Shown here one piece after another: positions 8,374 to 17,483 of a DNA stretch of 64,000 nucleotides. The stretch's first letter is position 1; every line of letters begins with the position of its first letter. The position numbers and the translations under genes were made by a program. The stretch is from HXMU1420-13 sp965228545. Lineage in GTDB: Bacteria > Bacteroidota > Rhodothermia > Balneolales > Balneolaceae. The notes below the pieces were generated by a model that was not told the DNA's origin, did no database searches, and saw nothing but the letters and a program-made list of their open reading frames with translations. The stretch is from contig OZ245822.1 of assembly GCA_965228545.1 (NCBI GenBank), positions 2,480,001 through 2,544,000 on the forward strand, read 5' to 3'.

Positions 8374-11300
8374 TTGCCAATTACAAAAACATTAGCAGTA
8401 ACCAACGACTTTAGCAGCATCGGCATATCGCTGGCGTCTGCAGAGACAATTTTATCACGTTCTCACGGTGAAGTTCTCACCCCAGAGACCATCAACTATC
8501 GTACTTTTAAACCGGAAATGGACGGTCTTTTCTGTGAAAAGATTTTCGGACCGGTAAAAGATTATGAATGCCATTGCGGAAAGTACAAGCGAATCCGCTA
8601 CAAAGGTATTATCTGTGATCGTTGTGGTGTAGAAGTTACCCGTAAAGCGGTTCGTAGAGAGCGTATGGGCCACATTACCCTTACTGTTCCTACCGTACAC
8701 ATTTGGTACTTCAAATCATTACCAAACAAAATTGCCTACCTATTAGGCCTTTCTTCTAAGAATCTCGATCGTATTGTTTATTACGAGACTTTTGTGATCA
8801 TTAACCCGGGCTTGGCTCGTGATCTTGGTTACGCTAAAGGCGACATGATCTCTGAAGAAGAGAAGTACGACATCATGGATCAGCTGCCGGAAGATAATTA
8901 CGAGCTGGATGATGACGATGAGGACAAATTTATTGTAAAAGAGGGTGCTGATGCCCTCGAAGCTATGCTTGCAGATCTTGACCTGGATGAATTAGCTTAC
9001 ACATTACGCTACGAAGTGAAGAACGAAACTTCACAAATGCGTAAGAAGAAAAAATTAAAGCGACTTCAGGTTATTGAGTCTTTCCGTGCGGCTGCTCAGC
9101 ACACCGAAAATCGACCTGAATGGATGGTTCAGCGTGTAATTCCTGTAATTCCACCAGAACTTCGTCCGTTGGTACCTCTTGAAGGTGGTCGTTTTGCAAC
9201 TTCCGATTTGAATGATCTTTACCGACGAGTAATTATCCGAAACAATCGTCTGAAAAGACTTATTGATATCAAAGCTCCTGATGTAATTCTCAGAAATGAG
9301 AAACGCATGTTACAGGAAGCGGTTGATTCATTATATGATAACTCACGTAAATCAAACGCTGTTCGGAATAATAACCGCCCGTTAAAATCCTTGAGTGATA
9401 TGCTTAAAGGTAAGAGTGGTCGTTTCCGTCAAAACCTTCTTGGTAAGCGTGTAGACTATTCCGGTCGTTCTGTAATTGTGGTAGGCCCGGAATTGAAGAT
9501 GCACGAATGTGGACTTCCAAAAGAAATGGCCGTTGAACTTTACAAGCCATTCATTATCCGCCGATTAATTGAGCGTGGATATGTTAAAACGGTAAAATCA
9601 GCGAAAAAAGTTGTTGATCGCCGCGATGCGGTAGTTTGGGAGGTATTGGAAAATGTAATTACAGGTCACCCTGTAATGTTAAACCGTGCTCCGACGCTTC
9701 ACCGTTTAGGTATTCAGGCATTTCAGCCGGTACTTATCGAAGAAAAAGCCATTCGATTACACCCATTAGCGTGTACGGCTTTCAACGCCGATTTCGATGG
9801 TGATCAGATGGCGGTTCACTTACCATTAAGCCATGATGCTGTACTTGAAGCATCGGTATTAATGTTAGGTTCGCACAAAATTATGAGTCCTGCTAACGGT
9901 GGCCCGATTGCGGTTCCGTCGCAGGATATGATTTTAGGTCTTTACTATCTCACAAAGCCACGTGGTGGCCAGAAAGGTGAGGGTAAAACCTTCTCAAGCC
10001 CGGAAGAAGTAATTGTAGCTTTCGATCAACAAATGATCGATATCCATGCTAAGATTAATGTCCGTGTACAAACGAAAAACGCGGATGGTGAAACTGTTTC
10101 TGAAGTTGTTAAAACTTCAACAGGTCGAGTACTTTTTAACGAGATCGTACCTGAAGAAATGGGCTTCATCAACAAAACTCTTGGTAAAAAAGAGCTTCGT
10201 ATTCTTATTGGTGAGATTCATGGCACCACCGGAACGGCAAAAACAGCTGCATTCCTTGATGACATGAAGAAACTAGGTTACGAGAATGCAACCCTTGGTG
10301 GTTTGTCATTCAGCTTAGATGATATCATTATTCCTGATGCAAAAGCTGAGCTAATTAATGGCGCCAAAGATGAAGTAATGGACATTCAGAGCCGTTACGA
10401 AATGGGTTTCATTACCGATAACGAGCGTTACAACCAGGTAATTGATAAGTGGACAAGCACCACAAACCGAGTTTCCGAAACATTATTTAAAGCACTAGCC
10501 GAAGATCGTGACGGGTTTAACCCGGTATTCATGATGGCTGATTCTGGAGCTCGTGGTTCGAAAGAGCAGATCCGTCAGCTTGGTGGTATGCGTGGTTTGA
10601 TGGCGAAACCTCAAAAGTCTGGCTTACAGCAAGGTAATGAGGTTATCGAAAACCCGATTCTTTCTTCTTTCAAAGAGGGATTAACGGTACTCGAGTACTT
10701 CATCTCTACTCACGGTGCGCGAAAAGGTCTTGCCGATACCGCTCTTAAAACTGCCGATGCGGGTTACTTAACTCGTCGATTGGTAGATGTATCTCAGGAT
10801 GTAATCATTACTGAAAGCGATTGTGGTACACTTCGTGGTATCAAAATGGAAGCGCTAAAAGATAATGAAGATGTAATTGAGCGCCTTGAAGATCGCATCA
10901 TCGGGCGATTCTCGCTACATGATATTCATGATCCGATTTCGGATGAGTTGATTTGTGAAGCAAATCAAATGATTGATGAATCAGTAGCTAAGAAAATTGC
11001 AGAAACTTCCATCGAACAAGTAGAAATTCGTTCAGTACTAACCTGCGAAACCGGTCGCGGTGTATGTGCGAAATGTTACGGACGTGATCTTGCACGTGGT
11101 ACAGTGGTAGAGAAAGGGGAAGCGGTAGGTGTTATCGCAGCTCAATCTATCGGTGAGCCCGGTACACAGCTTACGCTACGTACATTCCACGTTGGTGGTA
11201 CAGCTTCTCGTTTAGAGGCCGATTCTCAGCACAAAGCGAAATTCGAAGGTAAAGTGGAATTCGAAAATGTTCGAGTTGTTACTTACGACGATGGCGAAGA

Positions 11301-12678
11301 AGAGCATAATGTGGTTCTAAGCCGTGCCGGTGAATTGAAGATTGTTGACGATGAAGGCAAAGTTCTGATCAGTTATAATGTGCCTTACGGCTCAGAAATG
11401 ATTGTTGAAGAAGGCGACATGGTTCCAAAAGGTGCACAGTTGTGTAAGTGGGATCCATATAACGCATTAATCTTCTCTGAAATCGATGGTACCGTACATT
11501 ACAAGGATATCCTCGAAGGATTGACTTATACTGAAGATACCGATGCCCAAACCGGTCACCGTGAGAAAGTGATTATCGATTCTAAAGATCGTTCATTAGT
11601 ACCAACGTTAGCGGTACGTGGCGAAGGCGATATCCTCCGAGAAAGCACACTACCTGTTGAAACTCACATCGTGATTGAAGACGGCGAAAAAGTAAGTGCC
11701 GGTCAGGTTATTGCTAAAATTCCTCGTGCTACTTCAAAATCGAAAGATATTACCGCAGGTCTGCCTCGTGTAACCGAATTGTTTGAAGCACGTTCTCCAA
11801 GCGATCCGGCAGCAGTATCAGAAATTGATGGTATTGTTGAGATGGGTGGCCGTAAGCGTGGTTCTCAGGAAGTAATTGTGAAGTCGAAAGACGGTACCGA
11901 TGAAAAGAAGTATCTGATTTCGCTAAGTAAGCATATTCTTGTACAATCGAACGATTTTGTACGTGCCGGTCAACCATTATCAGATGGAACTATTCCTGCA
12001 CAGGACATTCTAAACATTCTTGGACCATACGCGGTACAATCGTACTTGGTGAATGAGATTCAGGAAGTTTACCGTCTTCAGGGGGTGAAAATCAACGATA
12101 AGCACATCGAAGTAATCGTTTCTACGATGATGCAGAAAGTTGAAATCACCGATCCGGGCGACACCATGTTCCTAGAAGGCGATAAAGTGGATCGTTTTGA
12201 AGTGAATACCAGAAACGATGAGTTAATCGGTAAGTTTGTGGTAACTGATCCGGGTGGAAGTGAGCTTAAAAAAGGTACGATCTTAGATCGCCGTGAAGTT
12301 CGCGACATCAACAATCAGTTAATCAAAGACGATAAAGAAGAGTTGCAAACACGTGAAGCAGAACCGGCAATTTCGAAACCGATCTTGTTAGGTATTACAC
12401 GAGCTGCTCTTTCTACCGAAAGCTGGTTATCTGCCGCTTCATTCCAGGAAACAACCAAAGTTCTGACTCAGGCTTCCATCGAAGCCAAGAAAGATTTCCT
12501 ACGTGGACTAAAAGAAAACGTAGTGGTTGGCCACAAAGTGCCGGCTGGTACAGGTCTTCGCGATTACAACGATATTATTGTTGGATCGAAAAAAGACATG
12601 GAACAAGGCGAAGCAGAAGTTGCACAAGTGTTTGAAGCGTTAGGTGGCGATGATGCTACAGAAGGCGACATCAACTAA
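8374..12678 (+). CDS. rpoC: DNA-directed RNA polymerase subunit beta'
   Basis: The beta' subunit, 1434 residues. The N-terminal zinc site is C66, C68, C81 and C84. The catalytic NADFDGD motif carries the three magnesium-binding aspartates D473, D475 and D477. The second zinc site is C817, C891, C898 and C901. Trigger loop and bridge helix sequences (MRGLMAKPQKSG; GVIAAQSIGEPGTQLTLRTF) are intact. Like rpoB, it uses a TTG start, here after GGAGGAAAACCCC. A strong intrinsic terminator follows 30 bases after the stop and closes the operon. Confidence 0.99.
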   Translation: MPITKTLAVTNDFSSIGISLASAETILSRSHGEVLTPETINYRTFKPEMDGLFCEKIFGPVKDYECHCGKYKRIRYKGIICDRCGVEVTRKAVRRERMGHITLTVPTVHIWYFKSLPNKIAYLLGLSSKNLDRIVYYETFVIINPGLARDLGYAKGDMISEEEKYDIMDQLPEDNYELDDDDEDKFIVKEGADALEAMLADLDLDELAYTLRYEVKNETSQMRKKKKLKRLQVIESFRAAAQHTENRPEWMVQRVIPVIPPELRPLVPLEGGRFATSDLNDLYRRVIIRNNRLKRLIDIKAPDVILRNEKRMLQEAVDSLYDNSRKSNAVRNNNRPLKSLSDMLKGKSGRFRQNLLGKRVDYSGRSVIVVGPELKMHECGLPKEMAVELYKPFIIRRLIERGYVKTVKSAKKVVDRRDAVVWEVLENVITGHPVMLNRAPTLHRLGIQAFQPVLIEEKAIRLHPLACTAFNADFDGDQMAVHLPLSHDAVLEASVLMLGSHKIMSPANGGPIAVPSQDMILGLYYLTKPRGGQKGEGKTFSSPEEVIVAFDQQMIDIHAKINVRVQTKNADGETVSEVVKTSTGRVLFNEIVPEEMGFINKTLGKKELRILIGEIHGTTGTAKTAAFLDDMKKLGYENATLGGLSFSLDDIIIPDAKAELINGAKDEVMDIQSRYEMGFITDNERYNQVIDKWTSTTNRVSETLFKALAEDRDGFNPVFMMADSGARGSKEQIRQLGGMRGLMAKPQKSGLQQGNEVIENPILSSFKEGLTVLEYFISTHGARKGLADTALKTADAGYLTRRLVDVSQDVIITESDCGTLRGIKMEALKDNEDVIERLEDRIIGRFSLHDIHDPISDELICEANQMIDESVAKKIAETSIEQVEIRSVLTCETGRGVCAKCYGRDLARGTVVEKGEAVGVIAAQSIGEPGTQLTLRTFHVGGTASRLEADSQHKAKFEGKVEFENVRVVTYDDGEEEHNVVLSRAGELKIVDDEGKVLISYNVPYGSEMIVEEGDMVPKGAQLCKWDPYNALIFSEIDGTVHYKDILEGLTYTEDTDAQTGHREKVIIDSKDRSLVPTLAVRGEGDILRESTLPVETHIVIEDGEKVSAGQVIAKIPRATSKSKDITAGLPRVTELFEARSPSDPAAVSEIDGIVEMGGRKRGSQEVIVKSKDGTDEKKYLISLSKHILVQSNDFVRAGQPLSDGTIPAQDILNILGPYAVQSYLVNEIQEVYRLQGVKINDKHIEVIVSTMMQKVEITDPGDTMFLEGDKVDRFEVNTRNDELIGKFVVTDPGGSELKKGTILDRREVRDINNQLIKDDKEELQTREAEPAISKPILLGITRAALSTESWLSAASFQETTKVLTQASIEAKKDFLRGLKENVVVGHKVPAGTGLRDYNDIIVGSKKDMEQGEAEVAQVFEALGGDDATEGDIN

Positions 12679-12706
12679 GCAATACTTTGCAGTTATATAA
12701 ATTTGA

Positions 12707-12736
12707 AAGCCTCTCAGAAATGAGAGGCTTTTTTTG
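12707..12736 (+). terminator. Intrinsic terminator after rpoC
   Basis: AGCCTCTCA and TGAGAGGCT pair perfectly around GAAA, followed by TTTTTTTG. It ends the tuf-rpl-rpo transcription block. Confidence 0.93.
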
Positions 12737-12859
12737 TTTTGATCAAACCCAAAAATTCTGCGGATAAATCAAGTTGTTAAACAATGGAAGAAGGGATAAG
12801 TTCGTACAAACATCAATAACATCTTCCTTTTCTCAAAATAGTTACAACGCCTTCATCGG

Positions 12860-14326
12860 ATGAAAAGAACATATAGCAGCGTTTTATCGATAATTAGCTT
12901 TGGAGTATTGCTCTTTTCTGCACTGATTTTAATCCAAAATCAAGGATATCATTCAGAGAAACCTGTAATGTTCGTAACCTCTGCGGATAAATCCCTTTTA
13001 CTTGAGAAAATGACTGGGGCTGTAGTTGAAGAATCCAATCAATCCACAAGCAATACTATTTTAATTGATTCAAGTATTAGCTACCAAACGATGGATGGTT
13101 TTGGATACACCTTAACCGGCGGAAGTGCTTGGCATCTTAGTAAAATGAATAAGTCGGATCGTGAGCAATTACTGCAAGAACTATTTGGAGATGCTGAGCA
13201 TGCGATTAGGATAAACTACCTGCGAATTAGCATAGGGTCCTCTGATCTGGATAGGAAAACATATTCATACAATGACTTACCGGAAGGAGAAACGGATGAA
13301 GATTTATCACAGTTTGATATTACGCCTGATCGGGAGTTTTTGATTCCTATCCTGAAAGAGATATTGAAAATAAATCCGGATATCAAAATTCTGGCATCAC
13401 CTTGGAGCCCGCCAACATGGATGAAAACGTTTGATATACCAATTGAAAATGAGAGAGACCCAAAGCTCCCACCAACGGTTGGGGGTGGACTTAATCCAAA
13501 GTATGAGCGTGTTTACGCAAATTATTTTGTGAAATACATACAAGCGATGGCTGCCGAAGGTATCACTATTGATGCTATTACCATACAAAATGAACCGCAT
13601 CATCATAGGAATAATCCCAGCTTATATATGCAAGCAGATCAAATGGGTGATTTTATAAAATATCATCTTGGTCCAGCTTTTGAAGAATCCGGTATTTCAA
13701 CCAAAATAATTGTGTGGGATCATAACGCCGATCGACCGGAGTATCCACTATCAATTTTGAATGATCCCAATGCAAGGAAGTACATAGAAGGATCAGCGTT
13801 TCATTTGTATGCCGGAGATATTGAGGCATTATCAATAGTTAAAGAAGCACATCCAGATAAAAATTTATATTTCACTGAACAGTATGTTAATGTTAACGGT
13901 GATTTTGGCGGCGACTTAATGTGGCATGTAGAAAATCTGATAATTGGTGCCAGCAGAAACTGGAGCAAAAATGTGTTGCAATGGAATCTTACGTCTAATC
14001 CTGAACTTACCCCTTATACTCCATTTGGTGGCTGTACAGTTTGTTTAGGAGCAGTTACTATTGACGGCAATGAAGTGATCAGAAATCAAGGGTATTATGC
14101 CATAGCTCATGCTTCGAAGTTTATTCCGGATGGCTCAGTTAGAATTAACAGTACTAATGTTGAGGCGATACCGAATGTTGCTTTTAAAACTCCATCCCAG
14201 AAAATTGTTATGATTCTATTGAATAAATCTGCCAAAAAAGAATCAGTAGACTTAGATGTGGATGGTGTAAAAAAAACAGTAACCTTGCCCGGTAATTCGG
14301 TAGCAACTATAGTTTTACCAATATGA
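12860..14326 (+). CDS. Glycoside hydrolase family 30 (glucosylceramidase-like)
   Basis: A retaining beta-glycosidase of family GH30; members cleave glucosylceramide, beta-1,6-glucan or related beta-glucosides. The 488 residues begin with a membrane-type signal segment (about 8-26). The (beta/alpha)8 barrel starts at MDGFGYTLTGGSAW (78-91). ILASPWSPPTWMKT (178-190) is a GH30 signature, the probable acid/base is E245 in QNEPHH and the probable nucleophile is E340 in FTEQY. A small beta domain follows. The last four bases overlap the next gene, so the two are an operon. The substrate cannot be settled from sequence alone; beta-1,6- or beta-1,3-glucan degradation is plausible given the neighbouring surface locus. 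Confidence 0.88.
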   Translation: MKRTYSSVLSIISFGVLLFSALILIQNQGYHSEKPVMFVTSADKSLLLEKMTGAVVEESNQSTSNTILIDSSISYQTMDGFGYTLTGGSAWHLSKMNKSDREQLLQELFGDAEHAIRINYLRISIGSSDLDRKTYSYNDLPEGETDEDLSQFDITPDREFLIPILKEILKINPDIKILASPWSPPTWMKTFDIPIENERDPKLPPTVGGGLNPKYERVYANYFVKYIQAMAAEGITIDAITIQNEPHHHRNNPSLYMQADQMGDFIKYHLGPAFEESGISTKIIVWDHNADRPEYPLSILNDPNARKYIEGSAFHLYAGDIEALSIVKEAHPDKNLYFTEQYVNVNGDFGGDLMWHVENLIIGASRNWSKNVLQWNLTSNPELTPYTPFGGCTVCLGAVTIDGNEVIRNQGYYAIAHASKFIPDGSVRINSTNVEAIPNVAFKTPSQKIVMILLNKSAKKESVDLDVDGVKKTVTLPGNSVATIVLPI

Positions 14327-16107
14327 CCACGCTAACGATAAAAAAGAAAATTGTTCTTTGGTGCATTACTGTTAGTTTTCCTCTTCTTCTATTTGGCAGC
14401 ATAGAACTTGGCTTGCATTTAAGTGGGTACCAGAGTGAATCTCAAGAGCTATTCATAGAAGTTGAGGGGAGCCCAAACTACCTGGTTTCTAATACTAAAT
14501 TTATCGAACGGTATTTCCCTTCGTTTGTGCCACAGGTTGCTCCTAATGCCTTCAGAAAAGAAAAGGCTCCAAATACTTTTCGAATATTTGTTTTTGGTGG
14601 GTCCTCGGCACTCGGCTTTCCTTACAATTTTTACTACAGTTTTGCTGATCAATTAGAGCAACAGCTATTACTACATACCGAAGGCGTAAATGTAGAAGTA
14701 ATAAATTTAGGTATGACAGCCGTGAATAGTTTCGTAATTCATGACTTATCGAAACGTGTGCAAGACTACGAGCCGGATGCAATACTCATTTATGCTGGAC
14801 ATAACGAATTCTATGGATCTTTTGGGGCTGCATCCACACAATTTAGTATGGCCAATAATGTGGCGTTGAAACGATTAATTCTTTGGCTAAAAAATTGGCG
14901 CTTATATCAGTTGATGGAATCTGTATTCCTAAATGATAGCGGAAAAGATAATGACCGCCGAACTATGATGGCCAGAGTTGTAAAACATGCAGATATCAAA
15001 TTGGGATCGGCGCTTTTTGATGATGGGATAACACAATTTGAAAAAAATATTGGGGATGTAGTTAAGCAATTTACCGAAGAAAACATCCCGGTATTTATGG
15101 GTACGATAGCATCCAATTTAAAAGATCAGCCACCACTGTCTGATTCTCCGAATGCATTGGCCGCGTACGAAGAAGGATTAAATTATGTAGCCGACGGCAA
15201 CACCCGGCAGGCGCTTCTAAAGTTTATGGAAGCAAAAGAGTTAGATGAAATTCGATTTCGAGCACCCACTGCGATTAACAAGGTTATTAATTCGTTTTCT
15301 GCAAACAAACTTGTAACAGTGGTCGACATTGAGAAAACACTCAGAGAAGCGTCAGAAAGTGGGATCGAGGACGAATCTCTATTTATCGATCACTTACATC
15401 CAACGTTTGAAGGTCATTATATCATGGCGGATGAGTTTTTAGCAGAGATTGAAAAACTACCGCGCCTTCAATCACGGTTGATCCAAAATCCATTTAGCAG
15501 ACCCTCTCAAATAAGTACGTTTGAAAACACCTACGCAAATGTTGCCATCGAGCGGCTGCTGGCAGGTTTTCCGTTTACTAAGGGGATATCACAAGAGGAG
15601 GAGCTTAGAAATTTTAATGCGATTTACGAGCAGTATCAAAATAAATCTTATGTTGATTCGGTAGCTGCTATAACCGCGCGGCAACAAGAGTTTGTGCCTG
15701 AAAAATTAACCGAAGTGGTAAATTATACGCGCTCGGTAAACGACTCTTTAGCTTTTGTAACCCATTACTACGAATTACTGAAATGGCAACTGAATTCTGT
15801 GAGTTTAGTAGAAAGAGTTACCGAATTTGCAATTAGCAGCAGAGAGAATGACACCTACTTGTTGAACATGCTACTACAAGTAGTTAACGATGGGAATACC
15901 GACCCAAGATATATGGATGTGATTTCATCGCTTTATCTGATCAATAACTCACCAAAGAATGCTAAATACTGGTTAGATAGGAGCGAATCTCTGGATCAGG
16001 GCTCTACTCGTATGCTATACAATTTTGCGCGCTATTATTTGGTAACCGGAGATACCTTGGCGGGTCAGCAGTACTTTCGGCGCTATCTCGAATCTCAGAG
16101 AAACTGA
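14323..16107 (+). CDS. SGNH/GDSL hydrolase-like membrane-anchored protein
   Basis: A 594-residue protein with an N-terminal transmembrane or signal segment (about 10-30) and an SGNH-type domain. Block I is FGGSSALGFP (91-100, likely nucleophile S94), block III is AGHNEFYG (158-165, with N161) and block V is DHLHP (D356, H359). The C-terminal 200 residues are helical and resemble tetratricopeptide-type repeats. SGNH enzymes are esterases or lipases, often acting on acetylated sugars. Translation is probably coupled to the GH30 gene through the ATGA overlap. The exact substrate is unknown. Confidence 0.75.
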   Translation: MTTLTIKKKIVLWCITVSFPLLLFGSIELGLHLSGYQSESQELFIEVEGSPNYLVSNTKFIERYFPSFVPQVAPNAFRKEKAPNTFRIFVFGGSSALGFPYNFYYSFADQLEQQLLLHTEGVNVEVINLGMTAVNSFVIHDLSKRVQDYEPDAILIYAGHNEFYGSFGAASTQFSMANNVALKRLILWLKNWRLYQLMESVFLNDSGKDNDRRTMMARVVKHADIKLGSALFDDGITQFEKNIGDVVKQFTEENIPVFMGTIASNLKDQPPLSDSPNALAAYEEGLNYVADGNTRQALLKFMEAKELDEIRFRAPTAINKVINSFSANKLVTVVDIEKTLREASESGIEDESLFIDHLHPTFEGHYIMADEFLAEIEKLPRLQSRLIQNPFSRPSQISTFENTYANVAIERLLAGFPFTKGISQEEELRNFNAIYEQYQNKSYVDSVAAITARQQEFVPEKLTEVVNYTRSVNDSLAFVTHYYELLKWQLNSVSLVERVTEFAISSRENDTYLLNMLLQVVNDGNTDPRYMDVISSLYLINNSPKNAKYWLDRSESLDQGSTRMLYNFARYYLVTGDTLAGQQYFRRYLESQRN

Positions 16108-16115
16108 TAGCAAGC

Positions 16116-17123
16116 TTAGCTCGATTTCCGTTTTGATAGGGTCACTGGAATCAGGCTTTGAACGCCTGCAAATTGCTTCTCGCCAAATAATTTGGTGTTA
16201 AGAACCTCAAGTGCTTTTTTACCAAGAGCACTGTAATCGGTTCTCACAGATGTTAACGTTGGCTGGATGTATTGACAAATGGGGAGATCATCAAAACCAA
16301 CTAAGGCTAGCTCATCGGGCACCGAAATGCCATGCTCTATAGCTTTTGATAAGAAGCTAACGCACATCACATCGTTGGCAAAAAAGATAGCACGTGGTTT
16401 TTCATCGCTTTTCAAATAGTGCTCAAAAGCATGGGCTCCATCTATAAATTCAAAAGCTCCATTGTACCACCAACTAAGGTTCATTTCGTCATGCCGGGCA
16501 ATATAATCCTGAAAGCCATTGCGCCGAAGTAACGATTCGGTACGTTCAAAAGGTCCGTTTACGATCCCAACATCATAATACCCCTTCTGATAGAAATGCT
16601 GGGCAACCAAATAGCCACCACCATACGAATCAAAAGTTATAGTATCGACAGATGGATTCTGCATGGGCAACAATGAAATCAGAATAAAGTCGGATGGAAG
16701 ATTTTCGAGCAGGCGTTCGTACTCGGGTTCGTTCATCATCGGTAAAAACAGAATAACCCCTTCAATTTCGTTTGCCATGAGAACTTTGATGTATTCCAAT
16801 ACATCGGTGTTATCAGGGTTAATATGATGAAAAGACACATCAAAATTAGTGGTTTCTGATGCGGTTGAAATTCCAGCGAATAATGAGGCGTAAAACTCAC
16901 TGGGGAAAAGTGTAGTAATAAGTGCAATTCGAGTTTGAGAGCTAAACTGATACTTATTTTTTAAATAAGTGAAATTAAAGGGGTATTTCAGTTTAATTGC
17001 GGCATTGATGGTCTTCTCAACATTTTCAGAATTCGAACCAGATTCACCCCTTAAAATTCTAGATACTGTTGAAATGGATAGTCCTGTGTATTCAGAAATA
17101 TCTTGAAGCGTTGCTTTATTCAT
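16116..17123 (-). CDS. LacI-family transcriptional regulator
   Basis: A 335-residue regulator with an N-terminal LacI helix-turn-helix (LQDISEYTGLSISTVSRILR at about residues 5-24) and a periplasmic-binding-protein-like effector domain (about 65-330, with VGFDDLP near the C-terminus). Such proteins bind a sugar and release an operator. The gene is divergent from the CBM/TonB-receptor operon, and three palindromic sites of the form TGAGAAnnnTTCTCA lie in the shared upstream region. It probably represses or activates that operon and itself. The inducer is unknown. Confidence 0.93.
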   Translation of the reverse strand: MNKATLQDISEYTGLSISTVSRILRGESGSNSENVEKTINAAIKLKYPFNFTYLKNKYQFSSQTRIALITTLFPSEFYASLFAGISTASETTNFDVSFHHINPDNTDVLEYIKVLMANEIEGVILFLPMMNEPEYERLLENLPSDFILISLLPMQNPSVDTITFDSYGGGYLVAQHFYQKGYYDVGIVNGPFERTESLLRRNGFQDYIARHDEMNLSWWYNGAFEFIDGAHAFEHYLKSDEKPRAIFFANDVMCVSFLSKAIEHGISVPDELALVGFDDLPICQYIQPTLTSVRTDYSALGKKALEVLNTKLFGEKQFAGVQSLIPVTLSKRKSS

Positions 17124-17174
17124 AAACTTATTACTTGTTGCCCGTCAATAATATGAAAATCATTTTTATAAATG

Positions 17175-17189
17175 TGAGAATATTTCTCA
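17175..17189. promoter_or_regulatory. Operator O1, TGAGAA-n3-TTCTCA palindrome
   Basis: Perfect inverted repeat TGAGAA-TAT-TTCTCA with its inner edge 52 bases before the lacI-family start codon. Size and form suit a LacI-type dimer. Inferred autoregulatory site. Confidence 0.55.
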
Positions 17190-17249
17190 TAAATCAATGT
17201 TAATGCAAATTCAATTTTTTGTATGCAGATAACAGGTTTAGGATTAATG

Positions 17250-17264
17250 TGATAAATTTTCTAC
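17250..17264. promoter_or_regulatory. Operator O2, degenerate copy
   Basis: TGATAA-ATT-TTCTAC matches the O1 half-sites at ten of twelve positions. Its start lies 75 bases from O1 and 21 bases (two helical turns) from O3. Confidence 0.4.
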
Positions 17265-17270
17265 AAAGTA

Positions 17271-17285
17271 TGAAAAATTTTCTCA
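17271..17285. promoter_or_regulatory. Operator O3, near-perfect copy
   Basis: TGAAAA-ATT-TTCTCA matches the O1 half-sites at eleven of twelve positions and shares the ATT spacer with O2. Confidence 0.45.
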
Positions 17286-17416
17286 CCAATCTATCAATTA
17301 AAGATAGAATAGCATTTTTTATGAAGGAAAAATGAAGAACAAGCGCTTTTGTGCAAATCTTAGCCATGCAGAATGTTCTTAATTGCGTGGGAAATAATCT
17401 CAAATTTGCTTGTTTT

Positions 17417-17446
17417 ATTGACATTGATTTTTTAGTATTAACCTTG
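17417..17446 (+). promoter_or_regulatory. Candidate Bacteroidota-type promoter of the CBM/TonB-receptor operon
   Basis: ATTG at 17417-17420 and TAACCTTG at 17439-17446 resemble the TTTG and TAnnTTTG boxes with an 18-base spacer. Transcription would begin near 17453, which favours the downstream ATG at 17484 over the ATG at 17454. Confidence 0.4.
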
Positions 17447-17483
17447 TCAATTAATGGACACAATCATAACAAAACACACTCAT

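Larger units (their letters stand above)
17124..17483. promoter_or_regulatory. Divergent regulatory region of the LacI/TonB-receptor locus
   Basis: This 360-base AT-rich stretch has no convincing gene. An open frame in the middle lacks coding character. It holds three operator-like palindromes on the lacI side and a promoter-like pair of boxes on the CBM-gene side, each listed separately. Confidence 0.6.

Noticed and set aside
17200..17463. 87-codon minus-strand open frame in the divergent regulatory region
   Set aside because: Low-complexity Leu/Ile/Lys/Phe composition from AT-rich DNA; it overlaps the operator-like sites and promoter and has no ribosome-binding site.
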